In this document: in pieces, positions 1 to 9,229 of the stretch
Numbering within the stretch: position 1 is the stretch's first letter
Layout of the letters: each line of letters opens with the position of its first letter
Assembly (NCBI GenBank): GCA_030917395.1
Contig: JAUPUU010000180.1
Span: 107,008-171,007 of the forward strand
Length of the DNA stretch: 64,000 nt
Origin: Cyanobacteriota bacterium erpe_2018_sw_21hr_WHONDRS-SW48-000092_B_bin.40
GTDB taxonomy: Bacteria > Cyanobacteriota > Vampirovibrionia > Obscuribacterales > Obscuribacteraceae
Direction of reading: 5' to 3'
Made by a program: the position numbers and the translations under genes
The notes under the pieces: model-generated
What the model saw: the letters and a program-made list of their open reading frames with translations, nothing else
Told to the model about the DNA's origin: nothing
Databases searched by the model: none

Positions 1-182
1 AAATTGGCGCCTGGAAGAGGGCCCTGCGTAACCTTGAAGGTCACATTCCTGATCTTGACTACTATGCTTTTAGAAATATTCCTAGCGAAGAAGTTCTACC
101 CTGGACACATTTGGTGGACGACAGTAGGACGGCCTATTTGTTAAAACATGACCAAGCCTCCCAGTTAGCGGCCCTTAGCTAA
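1..182 (+). CDS. C-terminal fragment of a protein, possibly a radical SAM enzyme (partial)
   Basis: An open frame enters from the left edge, with codons starting at base 3, and ends at the TAA at 180-182, giving the last 59 residues of a protein. The tail holds the stretch EEVLPWTHLVDDSRTAYLL, which resembles the extreme C-terminus of B12-binding radical SAM proteins of the TIGR03960 type, where a LPW-D/T-H-hydrophobic motif precedes the end. The catalytic CxxxCxxC region lies outside the window, so the identification is weak. It runs in the same direction as the next gene, 79 bases downstream. Confidence 0.4.
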   Translation, partial: IGAWKRALRNLEGHIPDLDYYAFRNIPSEEVLPWTHLVDDSRTAYLLKHDQASQLAALS

Positions 183-261
183 TATCTATCAGGCTACAAA
201 TGGCCCACAAAAGAGATAAAGCAGATAAACTAGATGTAGAGATTTCGGGAGCGAGAGACTC

Positions 262-1209
262 ATGAATACACCAGAGGCTGATAAGAAGGTAGCTGAACAC
301 GTAGCTAACCTTATTCAACCAATTAGAGACGATCTACTAAGCGGCGCTGCTGAAATTGCCCTCCGGGCAATTACGGTTTTTCAAAGCGTCCTATCAGGAG
401 ACCAGGTTTCGCCAGAACAAGTCAAGAGCAATCTCACTTACACGGCCAAAAGTCTTATTGATGCCCAACCGGCCATGGCGCCGCTCTTTCACCTTGGCAA
501 CGATGTCTTACTAGCCATCGAAAATGCCCAAACGGTAGAAGAGATTCGCAACCGCTGCGATACAGCCTTGGCTAAATTCGAAAAGATGCTTTGCGCTAGT
601 GCTTCAACCATTGCTGACATTGCCTATGATCTAATTGATCCAGGCGAGCTAATTTTTGCCTATTCTTTTAGCTCCACTGTAGTAAGTGCACTTCTAAACG
701 CCAGGGCCCGAGGCCGCTTCTTTAGAGTAGTCTGCACCGAAGCAAGACCTAGTATGGAAGGCCGCAAGTTAGCCTCACGGCTAGCCTCCGGCGGAATTGA
801 AGTGATTCACACATTTGATAATGCCATGGGCCTGGTGCTCGGCAATTGCAGTGCGGCCTTCATGGGCTGTGATTGCATCGCCAGACCGGGAGTCGTCAAT
901 AAAGTCGGTTCTTGGATGCTGGCTGTCGCCTGTCGAGAATTGAATGTACCTTTGTACGCGCTTTCTGGCACCGAAAAATTTGTCACCGACGAGCGTCTCT
1001 TTGAATTTGAAAAACACGAAAGGCCAGGAGTAGAAGTTTGGGACAACACGCCAAAAGGCGTCGCGGTGCTCAATCAACAGTTTGACTTGGTACCCTTCAA
1101 TCTACTTACCGGGCTGGTTACAGAAAAAGGCATTCTTAAAGAATCAGATATAGAACCCTATGTCTCCAATTTTTCGGTACACCGCTCACTGACACTGGCT
1201 GCGATCTAG
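262..1209 (+). CDS. IF-2B-like / ribose-1,5-bisphosphate isomerase-like protein
   Basis: A 315-residue protein of the eIF-2B alpha/beta/delta-related superfamily (NagB/RPIA/CoA-transferase-like fold). The N-terminal 110 residues form a helical bundle. The Rossmann-like half contains the family hallmarks: TEARPSMEGRKLA near residue 155, AAFMGCDCIARPGVVNKVGS near 200 with the conserved Gly-Cys-Asp, and a Thr-Glu-Lys-Phe segment near 235. Bacterial members include methylthioribose-1-phosphate isomerase and ribose-1,5-bisphosphate isomerase, which isomerise phosphosugars in the cytoplasm. The precise substrate cannot be read from sequence; this protein lacks obvious MtnA signatures, so I leave it unassigned. 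It starts at ATG, and a metallophosphoesterase gene follows 20 bases downstream on the same strand. Confidence 0.75.
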   Translation: MNTPEADKKVAEHVANLIQPIRDDLLSGAAEIALRAITVFQSVLSGDQVSPEQVKSNLTYTAKSLIDAQPAMAPLFHLGNDVLLAIENAQTVEEIRNRCDTALAKFEKMLCASASTIADIAYDLIDPGELIFAYSFSSTVVSALLNARARGRFFRVVCTEARPSMEGRKLASRLASGGIEVIHTFDNAMGLVLGNCSAAFMGCDCIARPGVVNKVGSWMLAVACRELNVPLYALSGTEKFVTDERLFEFEKHERPGVEVWDNTPKGVAVLNQQFDLVPFNLLTGLVTEKGILKESDIEPYVSNFSVHRSLTLAAI

Positions 1210-1229
1210 CCATGTTTGCGAGATAGACT

Positions 1230-2330
1230 TTGCAATTTCATTCAGAGCACTGGGCGGCGATTCTCGTATTCTGGGTCACCGTGCTACTTTGCCTACTGGC
1301 TCTGCACTATGACTTCATTAAAGATGGCAAGAAAACTGGACGCTACATAGTTTCACTATTCTATTTTGCCATAGGCATAGTAGCCGCCGCCTTATTTGGC
1401 TTCTTTCTTACAGCCCAACCATTTGAGCTAATAAACCTACTGGCCATGGGTGTCTTCATAGCAGGCCCAATATTTTTAGTGATGGCGCAAGCTGCAGCTA
1501 GAAAAAACGAACTTGTAAAAACTGCAAATACACTTCTCGCTCTAGCACTGCTTGTAGTGGCAATCTCGATTGATACATTTATAGTCGAGCCCCATTGGCT
1601 AGAAGTAACAAACGTCAAACTATCAAGCAGCAAAATAACCAAGAGCATAAAGATAGCGGTCCTCTCCGACTTGCAAACAGATCAGATAGGCGACTACGAA
1701 AAAGCAGCGGTTGCCAGGGTTATGCAAGAGAAGCCTGATTTGATTCTTTTGCCCGGCGACTACATTCAGTGTCTAACTTGGCCTGAGCAAGTTAAATGGC
1801 AAGGCGAACTGACCAAGCTACTGAAAGAAGCAAATTTTTGCGCACCACTTGGCGTCTATGCCGTACAAGGCAATGTCGAAGTTGATGGTTGGCCATCAAT
1901 ATTTAAAGGCTTGCCGGTTACAGCTATGCCTGATAGCAAAACAGTAACCACTGGCGAGTTAGCCATTACGGGGCTGAGCTTTGCCGACTCTTTCAATCAA
2001 AATGTCAAAATTACAGCCACCAAGCCCTTTCACATAGTTATGGGACACGGCCCTGATTTCGCTCTGGCAAAGCCGGAAGCGGATCTTTTGGTAGCCGGTC
2101 ATACCCATGGTGGCCAGGTGCAACTGCCACTATTTGGACCACCGCTGACACTAGCAGCAGTTCCCCGTCATTGGGCCCAAGGCACGAAAGAGCAAGAAGC
2201 TGTCGAAACCAAGCCAGGCACAACCCTGATTTTATCGCGTGGAGTAGGCATGGAGCGCTGCTACGCACCAAGAATGCGCTTTCTCTGCCGACCACAACTG
2301 ATCTTTATTGAACTGACACCAAAACGCTAG
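1230..2330 (+). CDS. Membrane-anchored metallophosphoesterase (YkuE/YaeI-like)
   Basis: A 366-residue protein with about four N-terminal transmembrane segments (residues 8-115) followed by a calcineurin-like phosphoesterase domain. The metal-binding motifs are all present in order: SDLQTD (about 145), GDY (about 175), QGN (about 213), GHGPD (about 270) and AGHTHGG (about 290). Related enzymes hydrolyse phosphodiester or pyrophosphate bonds in lipid or cell-envelope substrates; the substrate here is unknown. The start is a TTG, because no in-frame ATG precedes the membrane region. It converges on the dehydrogenase gene with only two bases between the stop codons and no visible terminator. Confidence 0.8.
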   Translation: MQFHSEHWAAILVFWVTVLLCLLALHYDFIKDGKKTGRYIVSLFYFAIGIVAAALFGFFLTAQPFELINLLAMGVFIAGPIFLVMAQAAARKNELVKTANTLLALALLVVAISIDTFIVEPHWLEVTNVKLSSSKITKSIKIAVLSDLQTDQIGDYEKAAVARVMQEKPDLILLPGDYIQCLTWPEQVKWQGELTKLLKEANFCAPLGVYAVQGNVEVDGWPSIFKGLPVTAMPDSKTVTTGELAITGLSFADSFNQNVKITATKPFHIVMGHGPDFALAKPEADLLVAGHTHGGQVQLPLFGPPLTLAAVPRHWAQGTKEQEAVETKPGTTLILSRGVGMERCYAPRMRFLCRPQLIFIELTPKR

Positions 2331-2332
2331 AG

Positions 2333-3646
2333 TTATGGATAGAGTCCACGTAGGCGTCTAGCTTCAACAATGCGCTCAACAGCAATACTCATGGCTGACA
2401 TGCGTAGAGTCAATTTCTGGCTATCGGCCACTTCGAATACTTTGGTGCAGACGTTATTAACCAGCCCTTCAAGGCGCTGATAGACTTCCTCTTCTGTCCA
2501 AAGCAAGCGCATCAAACCTTGCACCCACTCGAAATAACCAACAGTTACGCCGGCAGCATTGGCAAGAATATCAGGCATGACAATTACACCCTTGCCATCA
2601 AGGACGTCGTCAGCGTTTGGCGTGGTTGGCGAATTAGCACCTTCCACTACAACTTTACACTTGAGACGATCAGCATTGCCAGCATGTATCTGGCTTGATA
2701 CTGCGCACGGTGCCAGGATATCGCACTCTAGCTCGAGCAGCTCTTCATTGCTGACTTTGTCAGCATGGGGATACTCGTACATGGCGCCATTCTTGTCGAT
2801 GAAAGCCATGAGGTCTTCCACATCAAAGCCCTTAGCATTAGAAAGACCACCGAAGGCATCTGACACACCCACGATTTTGAATCCAGCCTTACTCAAGTTG
2901 CGAGCAACCGAAGAACCAACGTGACCCAAGCCTTGAATAACTACGGCTGGAGAATCGCCTTTGAGCTTGGCAAAAGTAGCGGCCCGTCTAGCAGCAAGGG
3001 CTACACCATAACCAGTAGACTGCAAGACTCCCAGGGAACCGCCCAAATATTGAGGCTTGCCCGTGACAATAGAAGGAACGGTAAAACCTTTATTGACTGA
3101 ATAAGTGTCCATGATCCAGGCCATGGTCTGTTCATCAGTGTTCAAATCTGGACCAGCAATATCTTGAGTCGGCCCAATCATCTCAAGAATTTCAGAAGTA
3201 TAACGGCGAGTAATGCGCTCAAGCTCACCTTTAGAAAGAGTGTTTGGGTCCATCCTGATGCCACCATGAGCGCCGCCAAAAGGCAGGTTCATCAGGGAGC
3301 ATTTCCAGGTCATAAGCATGGCCATAGAAGCCACTTCACCAAGGGTAACTTCAGAGTGATAGCGCAAGCCACCTTTACCGGGTCCTAGGGCCAAGTCATG
3401 GTGAACGCGATAACCCATAAAGGTTCGCACTGAACCATCGTCCATACGCGCCGGCACAACCACAGATAAAGAACGCTTAGGGTGACGCATTGGCTCAATA
3501 ACATTGTTGTCGAGTTTCATATGCTGAGCGACCTTGTCAAGGCGCTTCTGGGCATTTATGAAGTCCGGGGTTTCCCATTCATTCGTCACTGCGCTGCCAA
3601 ACCCCTTATTATCTTTGCTTTCTTTGCTGTCTGTAGCAATTGCCAT
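2333..3646 (-). CDS. gdhA: Glu/Leu/Phe/Val-family dehydrogenase, probably glutamate dehydrogenase
   Basis: A 437-residue NAD(P)-dependent amino acid dehydrogenase of the hexameric GDH family, interconverting glutamate and 2-oxoglutarate plus ammonia. The substrate-binding segment GPGKGGLRYH, the catalytic lysine region MTWKCSLMNLPFGGAHGG and the Rossmann motif GLGHVGSSVA (near residue 240) are intact. The open frame runs 13 codons further upstream, but I chose the internal ATG at 3646 because a strong GAGGGAG ribosome-binding site sits five bases before it and the upstream residues do not belong to the family. It lies 72 bases downstream of the formiminotransferase-cyclodeaminase gene, which produces glutamate-linked intermediates, so both may serve glutamate metabolism. 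Confidence 0.88.
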   Translation of the reverse strand: MAIATDSKESKDNKGFGSAVTNEWETPDFINAQKRLDKVAQHMKLDNNVIEPMRHPKRSLSVVVPARMDDGSVRTFMGYRVHHDLALGPGKGGLRYHSEVTLGEVASMAMLMTWKCSLMNLPFGGAHGGIRMDPNTLSKGELERITRRYTSEILEMIGPTQDIAGPDLNTDEQTMAWIMDTYSVNKGFTVPSIVTGKPQYLGGSLGVLQSTGYGVALAARRAATFAKLKGDSPAVVIQGLGHVGSSVARNLSKAGFKIVGVSDAFGGLSNAKGFDVEDLMAFIDKNGAMYEYPHADKVSNEELLELECDILAPCAVSSQIHAGNADRLKCKVVVEGANSPTTPNADDVLDGKGVIVMPDILANAAGVTVGYFEWVQGLMRLLWTEEEVYQRLEGLVNNVCTKVFEVADSQKLTLRMSAMSIAVERIVEARRLRGLYP

Positions 3647-3718
3647 AATGCTCCCTCTCAGGTAGTGGGGTAATTGTAGCCCCATTTACTTCTCTTTACA
3701 GAATAGGCTGATTTTGAA

Positions 3719-5401
3719 TTAACTTAGTGCGGCCATTGCCAATTGCTTGATTTCTTCGGCGCGACTTCTCACCACGGCTATTAGCTTGTCAGCCTGGCCA
3801 CGAGTATCACTAACAAATTCTTGCTCAGCGCTGGATTGACCGAAGTCGCGCAAATTGATCAGAACATTGTAGTAGGCTCCCTCTGCTGCTGCGGCAGCCA
3901 CAAGCGCGGCCACGGCGCCATCAGACAAAGAGCTAGGGTTGCCGTGTTCAACTACACGAGCAGCCAATTCAAGCAATACTGGCGCGCCCTGCAATACTGA
4001 CAGCGGAGTTAAAGTTGCCGCTTTGCTAGCCTCTAAGATGGCAGCATCACGCAAAGCCTTTTCACTCTCACTACCTTTGGCCATGCGCCGAGCATCAATA
4101 ATACGGTTGAAAGCCTGCATGTCGTCATCGACAGTCTGAAGCATCCATTGCTTCAAACGCTGAGCATCTCGGCCCACCCCTTCCATCATGGCCTTCTTAT
4201 CTTCAAAACCTTTCTTGTCAAAAGTAAGATTGGCCACCATAGCGCTGAGGGCGGCCGAAAGTGAACCACAGAGAGCAGCAACACTGCCCCCACCCGGTGC
4301 TGGCGATTCACTAGCCAACTCATCGACAAACTTAGTCAGAGTCATATCGCGCAAGAACTTGCCTTCGGGGGCAACGCGATATTCAATAATTTTCTCTTTG
4401 GCCACAAAGGGCGAGAGCTCGGCTAAACCTAATGACTGAATAGCACATTCGACAATTTCGGCTTCACTGACACCGGTAGACCGACCTTGTTTGCGCAGAT
4501 AGTGCTGACCGGCTTCAAGCATTGGCGCCAAAGGCACCAAGCCGACAATCTCACTGCCCGTCACCCTCAGGCCCAATAGTTCAGCCTGGCGAACCACTTC
4601 ATCGAAGGCCTGATGCAAAGAAGTGACTTCAAAATTTGTCAAGTTGATAGAGACTTGTGCCCGCTGATATTCATCGACATACCAACCGACCGCCCGTACT
4701 TCTTTAAGAGTGCCAGGCACCTTAATAGTGTTACCGCTGGCATCTTTCTCAATTTCGCCTTTGGCATTGCGCTTGGCACGACCAGCTTCTCTTATATTGA
4801 AGGCAATTTCATTGGCCAGCTTTTTAGAGCGAGTGTTGAGGTTAACGTTATAGGCAATAAGAAATTGCCTGGCACCAATAACGGTGGCACCGCTAGCAGC
4901 ATTAAAAGCCGATGGTCCAAAATCTGGTCTAAAACCACTATCTTTCATTTTCTCATTGAGGGCTTCGTATTCACCCTGGCGAATATCAGCTAAACTGCGC
5001 CTTTCAGCTTTCTTAGCGGCCTCGCCATATAAATAAATAGGAATGCCGAGATCACGACCGACTCTTTCACCCAAGGTATTAGCTAACTGCACACATTGCT
5101 CCATAGTGATGCCACTAACTGGAACAAATGGACAGACATCAGTGGCGCCCATGCGCGGATGCTCGCCCTGGTGCTTGCGCATATCAATCAATTGCGAGGC
5201 TTTAGAAATAGCTTGGTAGGCTGCTTCAACCACCTGTTCTGGCTGTCCGACAAAAGTAACGACCGTGCGATTGGTGCTATAGCCAGGGTCAACATCAAGC
5301 AGACTGACCCCACTTACACCGCGAATAGCATCAGCGATTGCATCGATTACTTTCTCATTTCGGCCTTCAGAAAAGTTGGGCACACATTCTACAAGCTGCA
5401 T
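3719..5401 (-). CDS. ftcD: Glutamate formimidoyltransferase / formiminotetrahydrofolate cyclodeaminase fusion
   Basis: A 560-residue bifunctional enzyme. Residues 1-300 form the formiminotransferase domain (start MQLVECVPNFSEGRN, then HPRMGATDVCPFVP with the catalytic His region), which moves the formimino group of formiminoglutamate to tetrahydrofolate. Residues about 345-560 form the cyclodeaminase domain (SPAPGGGSVAALCGSLSAAL), which releases ammonia to give methenyl-THF. The full fusion resembles mammalian FTCD and some bacterial forms. This is the last step of histidine degradation, but no hut genes are in the window. A GGAGGATC ribosome-binding site immediately precedes the ATG. The M50B-like gene lies 17 bases upstream on the same strand. 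Confidence 0.92.
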   Translation of the reverse strand: MQLVECVPNFSEGRNEKVIDAIADAIRGVSGVSLLDVDPGYSTNRTVVTFVGQPEQVVEAAYQAISKASQLIDMRKHQGEHPRMGATDVCPFVPVSGITMEQCVQLANTLGERVGRDLGIPIYLYGEAAKKAERRSLADIRQGEYEALNEKMKDSGFRPDFGPSAFNAASGATVIGARQFLIAYNVNLNTRSKKLANEIAFNIREAGRAKRNAKGEIEKDASGNTIKVPGTLKEVRAVGWYVDEYQRAQVSINLTNFEVTSLHQAFDEVVRQAELLGLRVTGSEIVGLVPLAPMLEAGQHYLRKQGRSTGVSEAEIVECAIQSLGLAELSPFVAKEKIIEYRVAPEGKFLRDMTLTKFVDELASESPAPGGGSVAALCGSLSAALSAMVANLTFDKKGFEDKKAMMEGVGRDAQRLKQWMLQTVDDDMQAFNRIIDARRMAKGSESEKALRDAAILEASKAATLTPLSVLQGAPVLLELAARVVEHGNPSSLSDGAVAALVAAAAAEGAYYNVLINLRDFGQSSAEQEFVSDTRGQADKLIAVVRSRAEEIKQLAMAALS

Positions 5402-5418
5402 TGATCCTCCAATTAAAG

Positions 5419-6417
5419 TTACAGTTTTTTAGAGATGCGCTTTTTCATAAAAGCAGCACCGTAAGTATGTTTAAGCGTAAAGAAAAGCATTAGTATGGAA
5501 ATGCAAACCCAGAGTAGAACCCAAAAAATTGGCAGGGTAAAAGGGATCAGTCCGGCCATCAATGTAGCATCAGTGAAGTGGGCACCGGCCAAGCCAAGGG
5601 CATTAGGAACTAGAACCCACAGCAATGCTAATGAGCTAAGGGCTGTTTGCACAGCCAAAAATAGCACCACTAAATTTGCCCAGGCCGGTTGTAATTTTTT
5701 ACCTAAATAAACGCAGAAGGCGCCCATTCCTAAGCCCCACAACAAACTTCCGATACTCTCGAAAAAGTGGGCACTCAATAGGCCGGGAAGCATAAAAACT
5801 AATGAGGCCACAATCATGGCGATGCCTAGGCCAGACAATATCAATTTGGAATAGCGCGGATATTGACCAAGATAGATCAAAAGGCAACCAAACAAGGTAG
5901 TACCAACATAGCCCGCCTGGATAGCAAGGAAAGCAAATCCTCCGACACAGCCAGTCAGTCCGCCGTGGCCATCACCATCCGAAACAACCGTCATGAAGTT
6001 AACGTGACCACCAGTCAAAATAGTTACTATGGCATGGCCCATTTCGTGCACCATGGTGACAAATTGACTGACTGGTGTGAGCAGAAAATGAATACCCGGT
6101 ACATTGCCGAGAAAGACACTGAAGACCACAAGCAGCCAAAAGACAGACATATTCCAGCGGGGATTATGCATGAAGCTCAGTTGACTAGCGGCACTCAAAC
6201 CAGCCTTGGCTTGCACCACCGGTGATGGCAAACTAGATGCGGGTGAATCAGTAACTTTCGGGTTCGCCGAAACTTCGTTCTCAAGACGTGCTAACTTTTC
6301 TTCGACAGTTTCAGATACCTTGAGCTTAGGCTGTGGCTTCTTAAAGCCAAACCCTTGACCACTACTCTTTTTTTCTGGCTTGCCTTCAGGCTTTTCTTCA
6401 AACGGTTTAGCTGGCAT
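5419..6417 (-). CDS. M50B-like membrane zinc protease
   Basis: A 332-residue protein. The first 85 residues are charged, Lys/Pro-rich and probably disordered. About seven transmembrane segments follow, with the zinc protease motif HEMGH (near residue 127) inside the second hydrophobic block, followed by AIVTILTGGHVNFM as in Peptidase_M50B proteins. Members resemble intramembrane metalloproteases, but no characterised substrate can be assigned. A second metal ligand such as an NPDG motif is not obvious, so activity is not certain. It is divergent from the EamA transporter across a 96-base promoter-bearing gap and lies directly upstream of ftcD. Confidence 0.75.
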   Translation of the reverse strand: MPAKPFEEKPEGKPEKKSSGQGFGFKKPQPKLKVSETVEEKLARLENEVSANPKVTDSPASSLPSPVVQAKAGLSAASQLSFMHNPRWNMSVFWLLVVFSVFLGNVPGIHFLLTPVSQFVTMVHEMGHAIVTILTGGHVNFMTVVSDGDGHGGLTGCVGGFAFLAIQAGYVGTTLFGCLLIYLGQYPRYSKLILSGLGIAMIVASLVFMLPGLLSAHFFESIGSLLWGLGMGAFCVYLGKKLQPAWANLVVLFLAVQTALSSLALLWVLVPNALGLAGAHFTDATLMAGLIPFTLPIFWVLLWVCISILMLFFTLKHTYGAAFMKKRISKKL

Positions 6418-6513
6418 CAGAAATGTTTTCCGAAATTGGAATCAGCACGCTAGAATCGTCATCAAGATAGAAGCAAGCTGATAGACTTGCTGATCATAGC
6501 TTAAATGACGTGA

Positions 6514-7419
6514 GTGATGCCGTTCAGTTTTAGTACGGATTTGAACGTACTGATAGCCATCTCGCTGTTGTGCTGGAGCACCTGGGGTCTTTTTGACAAA
6601 AAAGCACTAGAGGGCGCCGGCCATCTAGATGTCTTGCTATTTCAGCACATCTATTATCTGCTCGAAGTACCAGTTATCTGGCTTCTTCTCAACCTGCTCT
6701 ATCAGGGCGGTTGGACAGTGGCACCTTTAGTTTGGCTATGGACGGGCCTTGGCTCCCTCTCCTCCTCTGGCGGCATGCTTTTTTATCTAGTAGCTATGGC
6801 TCGGGCCGAGGCCAGTTTCGTATTAGGCATCACCGCCGCCTACCCACTAATAGTTCAGATTTTTGCCTACTTTTTCTTACACGAAGCCCTCGTGCCGGAA
6901 CGGCTGTTAGGTTCGCTACTTGTTGGCATCGGAGTTGGCCTGGTGGGCTCTTCAGCCCGAAGCCACGAGATCAGCAAAAAGCATCACAAAACCACCTTGC
7001 TGATGTGCTTAATCGCCACCCTGCTTTGGGGCGTCACCGGTCTGTTTGACAAGAAGGCCCTGGGATTAGACCTGCCCTTTAAAATTTACTATGCCAGATG
7101 TGTCTGGGATGCCGTTATTCTGGCGCTGATGCTGCTGGTATTCAGGCTGATAAATTACAAGGTCGCCTACAAAAGCCCTAAGGCCTGGAAATATTCTGGT
7201 TTTTCATCAATTTGTCTGTCCCTAGGCACGCTCAGCTACATGTTTGCCATGACCATGGCAACAGCCTCGTATGTCATTGTCATAACCGGTTGTTACCCCC
7301 TTCTGATGTATCTGGGGGCTGTGATTTTCCTCAAAGAAAAATTGAGCAAAATGCGCCTGGCTGGGGTCATCCTCGTTGTCGGAGGCGGATTAATGGTGCA
7401 AAACACCCAGGCACTTTAA
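6514..7419 (+). CDS. EamA/DMT-superfamily transporter
   Basis: A 301-residue integral membrane protein with ten predicted transmembrane helices arranged as two tandem EamA repeats (residues about 8-140 and 155-295). Each repeat begins with a similar motif: WSTWGLFDKKAL near residue 20 and LLWGVTGLFDKKAL near 165. Drug/metabolite transporters of this family export amino acids, nucleobases or other small metabolites; the substrate is unknown. The start is GTG immediately followed by ATG (6517), and either may be used. It has its own upstream region shared with the divergent protease gene. Confidence 0.82.
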   Translation: MMPFSFSTDLNVLIAISLLCWSTWGLFDKKALEGAGHLDVLLFQHIYYLLEVPVIWLLLNLLYQGGWTVAPLVWLWTGLGSLSSSGGMLFYLVAMARAEASFVLGITAAYPLIVQIFAYFFLHEALVPERLLGSLLVGIGVGLVGSSARSHEISKKHHKTTLLMCLIATLLWGVTGLFDKKALGLDLPFKIYYARCVWDAVILALMLLVFRLINYKVAYKSPKAWKYSGFSSICLSLGTLSYMFAMTMATASYVIVITGCYPLLMYLGAVIFLKEKLSKMRLAGVILVVGGGLMVQNTQAL

Positions 7420-7492
7420 GTAAGTAAGCTTCGGTTATGTGGGCATATATCTGGCAGACCAGTTTTTCGCATTTGCATTCGAGAGGACCATA

Positions 7493-9223
7493 ATGAGCGA
7501 CGATTTCCGCAAGATTCGCACGGAAGATGACCTAAAAGAAAAGATTTTATCGTCGGTCAGCCAGGCCTTCACTGGTGAAGAAACCAACCGTTGGATGGTA
7601 GCCCTGCAAGAAGAATCAGTTGGCAAAGCCGAAGAACCAGTCGTCACCGGCTCCACTGACAATAAATTAAACGAAAATATGGCCTCAGTAGTCGATCGCC
7701 TCTTCGACAACTTCAAGCGCTATGCCTTTGAATTCAACCGCTCGCTAGAGCACCGCGAGCATGTTGTCAACTGCGAACGGCCCTCAAGCATGCGCAGTCA
7801 GGCAGACTACACCGACATGGGCCAACCCATTCGCTTCTGTATCGGCCACATCTCAACTCGCGATTGGGCCCTGGTTGTCCAAGCAGAGGAGAATCGAGTC
7901 CGGGCTTTCATTACTCCAATTAAGTTCTTAGTGGGCTTTAGACCTGACCAGAAAGACTTTGAACCCTACGTCGAGCTGCTTCTAGTGCGAGATCGCGTGG
8001 GCAATTCCCGCCAAATGATTTGGACCATCGACGGCCAGGCCCTAGCTCTAGAAAGTATTCCCGCACTGTCTCGGCGCTTTTTCGGCCAGCTAGTTAAGGT
8101 CTCTCGGGGCGAAGCCAACAACACCGAGTCTTTTGTCTTCGACCCCCATGACCTCAGTGCCCTACAGCCTGAGGTTGTGGTAGAACGCTCTTACGAACCT
8201 GACGACCAGGCCATGTTTTTCAGCGAAAAGCCTAGACCAAGTGAAATGGCGCGACAAGCAGTGCTTGACCGGCCTGGTCACACCTTGGCACAGCTGGCCA
8301 ATGTCGGCCAGAGTCAAGGCATAATGCCCCTGAGTGGGCCAAATGCTTCCATTCATGCGGCCCGATCGGCTGGCGCCGACTTGCTTGGACAGCCCCAGCC
8401 CGAACCAAGTCAATCTCCCAGTCCACCCAGTCATGCCAGTTTCCCCCTGAGCCCAAGCTCAAATAATTCAGCCAATCAATTTGCCAACCCAGCAGCGGCA
8501 CCAAGACAATTATCAATTACTCCACCTACACCTGAGCCCGAGCCTCAGCCCGCCGTTATCAACCAATCAGTGGCTACAGCTCCACGAGAAGAATTGAGTT
8601 TCTTCAGCAAAACAGTGCAAGAACCAAAAGAAGAAACCATCAAGCCAGCAGCGCCAGAAGTAATTGCCGAACTACAAGAACAAAAACCAGCAGAGCAAAA
8701 AGTAGAAGCAACAAAAGCGCCAGAGGTAATTGCAGCGCCAAGCCCTGTAGCCCCGACAGAAGAAAAAATAGAGGTAAAAGCTGAGCCAAAAACCGAAGTG
8801 AAGGTAGAAGTTAAAGCTGCACCGGAAGTAGCGCCAGAGCCAAAAGCAATTGATCGAGCCAGCGCTACAGCTGCTGCTATAGCCAGTCAAGCCACAACTC
8901 AGACCTTAAGTAATGCCGGAGTCAACGGAGAAAAGAGTACCTATCACTTTATGGCAAAACCCGAAGAAGAAGCCCAAAAGGTCGACCTAAATGCCGACAA
9001 AGATATCGCCGAAAATAATCGCAAAGTAGCTCATGCCATTAAAAATTTGTTTGATTCAGTCGACTCGTCAATTACGGCCCTGACGGCTGTCGGAGTAGAC
9101 GCCATGAAAGCTGACGACATCGCTGCCGTGGGCGCGATCATGCGCCAGACTAAAACCCTAAAGGTGCTACGCGATGGCATTGTGCAATTGTCAAAAGACT
9201 GGCAAAAGTCACTGGAGAACTGA
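7493..9223 (+). CDS. Unknown protein with globular N-terminus and long Pro/Ala/Glu-rich linker
   Basis: A 576-residue protein with no family that I recognise. The start was placed at the ATG preceded by GAGAGGA rather than at the earlier GTG. Residues about 1-225 look globular, with regular strand/helix patterning. Residues about 240-480 are low-complexity: first Pro/Ser/Gln-rich, then an array of Lys-Pro-Glu-Val-type repeats. Residues about 490-576 are helical and charged. The layout suggests a cytoplasmic scaffold with two folded ends joined by a flexible linker. No signal peptide or membrane segment is visible. The nuclease gene begins six bases after its stop, so the two are probably co-translated. 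Confidence 0.7.
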   Translation: MSDDFRKIRTEDDLKEKILSSVSQAFTGEETNRWMVALQEESVGKAEEPVVTGSTDNKLNENMASVVDRLFDNFKRYAFEFNRSLEHREHVVNCERPSSMRSQADYTDMGQPIRFCIGHISTRDWALVVQAEENRVRAFITPIKFLVGFRPDQKDFEPYVELLLVRDRVGNSRQMIWTIDGQALALESIPALSRRFFGQLVKVSRGEANNTESFVFDPHDLSALQPEVVVERSYEPDDQAMFFSEKPRPSEMARQAVLDRPGHTLAQLANVGQSQGIMPLSGPNASIHAARSAGADLLGQPQPEPSQSPSPPSHASFPLSPSSNNSANQFANPAAAPRQLSITPPTPEPEPQPAVINQSVATAPREELSFFSKTVQEPKEETIKPAAPEVIAELQEQKPAEQKVEATKAPEVIAAPSPVAPTEEKIEVKAEPKTEVKVEVKAAPEVAPEPKAIDRASATAAAIASQATTQTLSNAGVNGEKSTYHFMAKPEEEAQKVDLNADKDIAENNRKVAHAIKNLFDSVDSSITALTAVGVDAMKADDIAAVGAIMRQTKTLKVLRDGIVQLSKDWQKSLEN

Positions 9224-9229
9224 ACCATA

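Noticed and set aside
4613..4993. A 126-residue plus-strand frame inside ftcD
   Set aside because: It is the antisense shadow of a well-conserved enzyme, with no ribosome-binding site.
8690..8850. Repetitive Lys/Pro/Glu coding stretch considered as a CRISPR or satellite array
   Set aside because: The repetition is at protein level with irregular spacing; there are no fixed repeats and spacers in the DNA.
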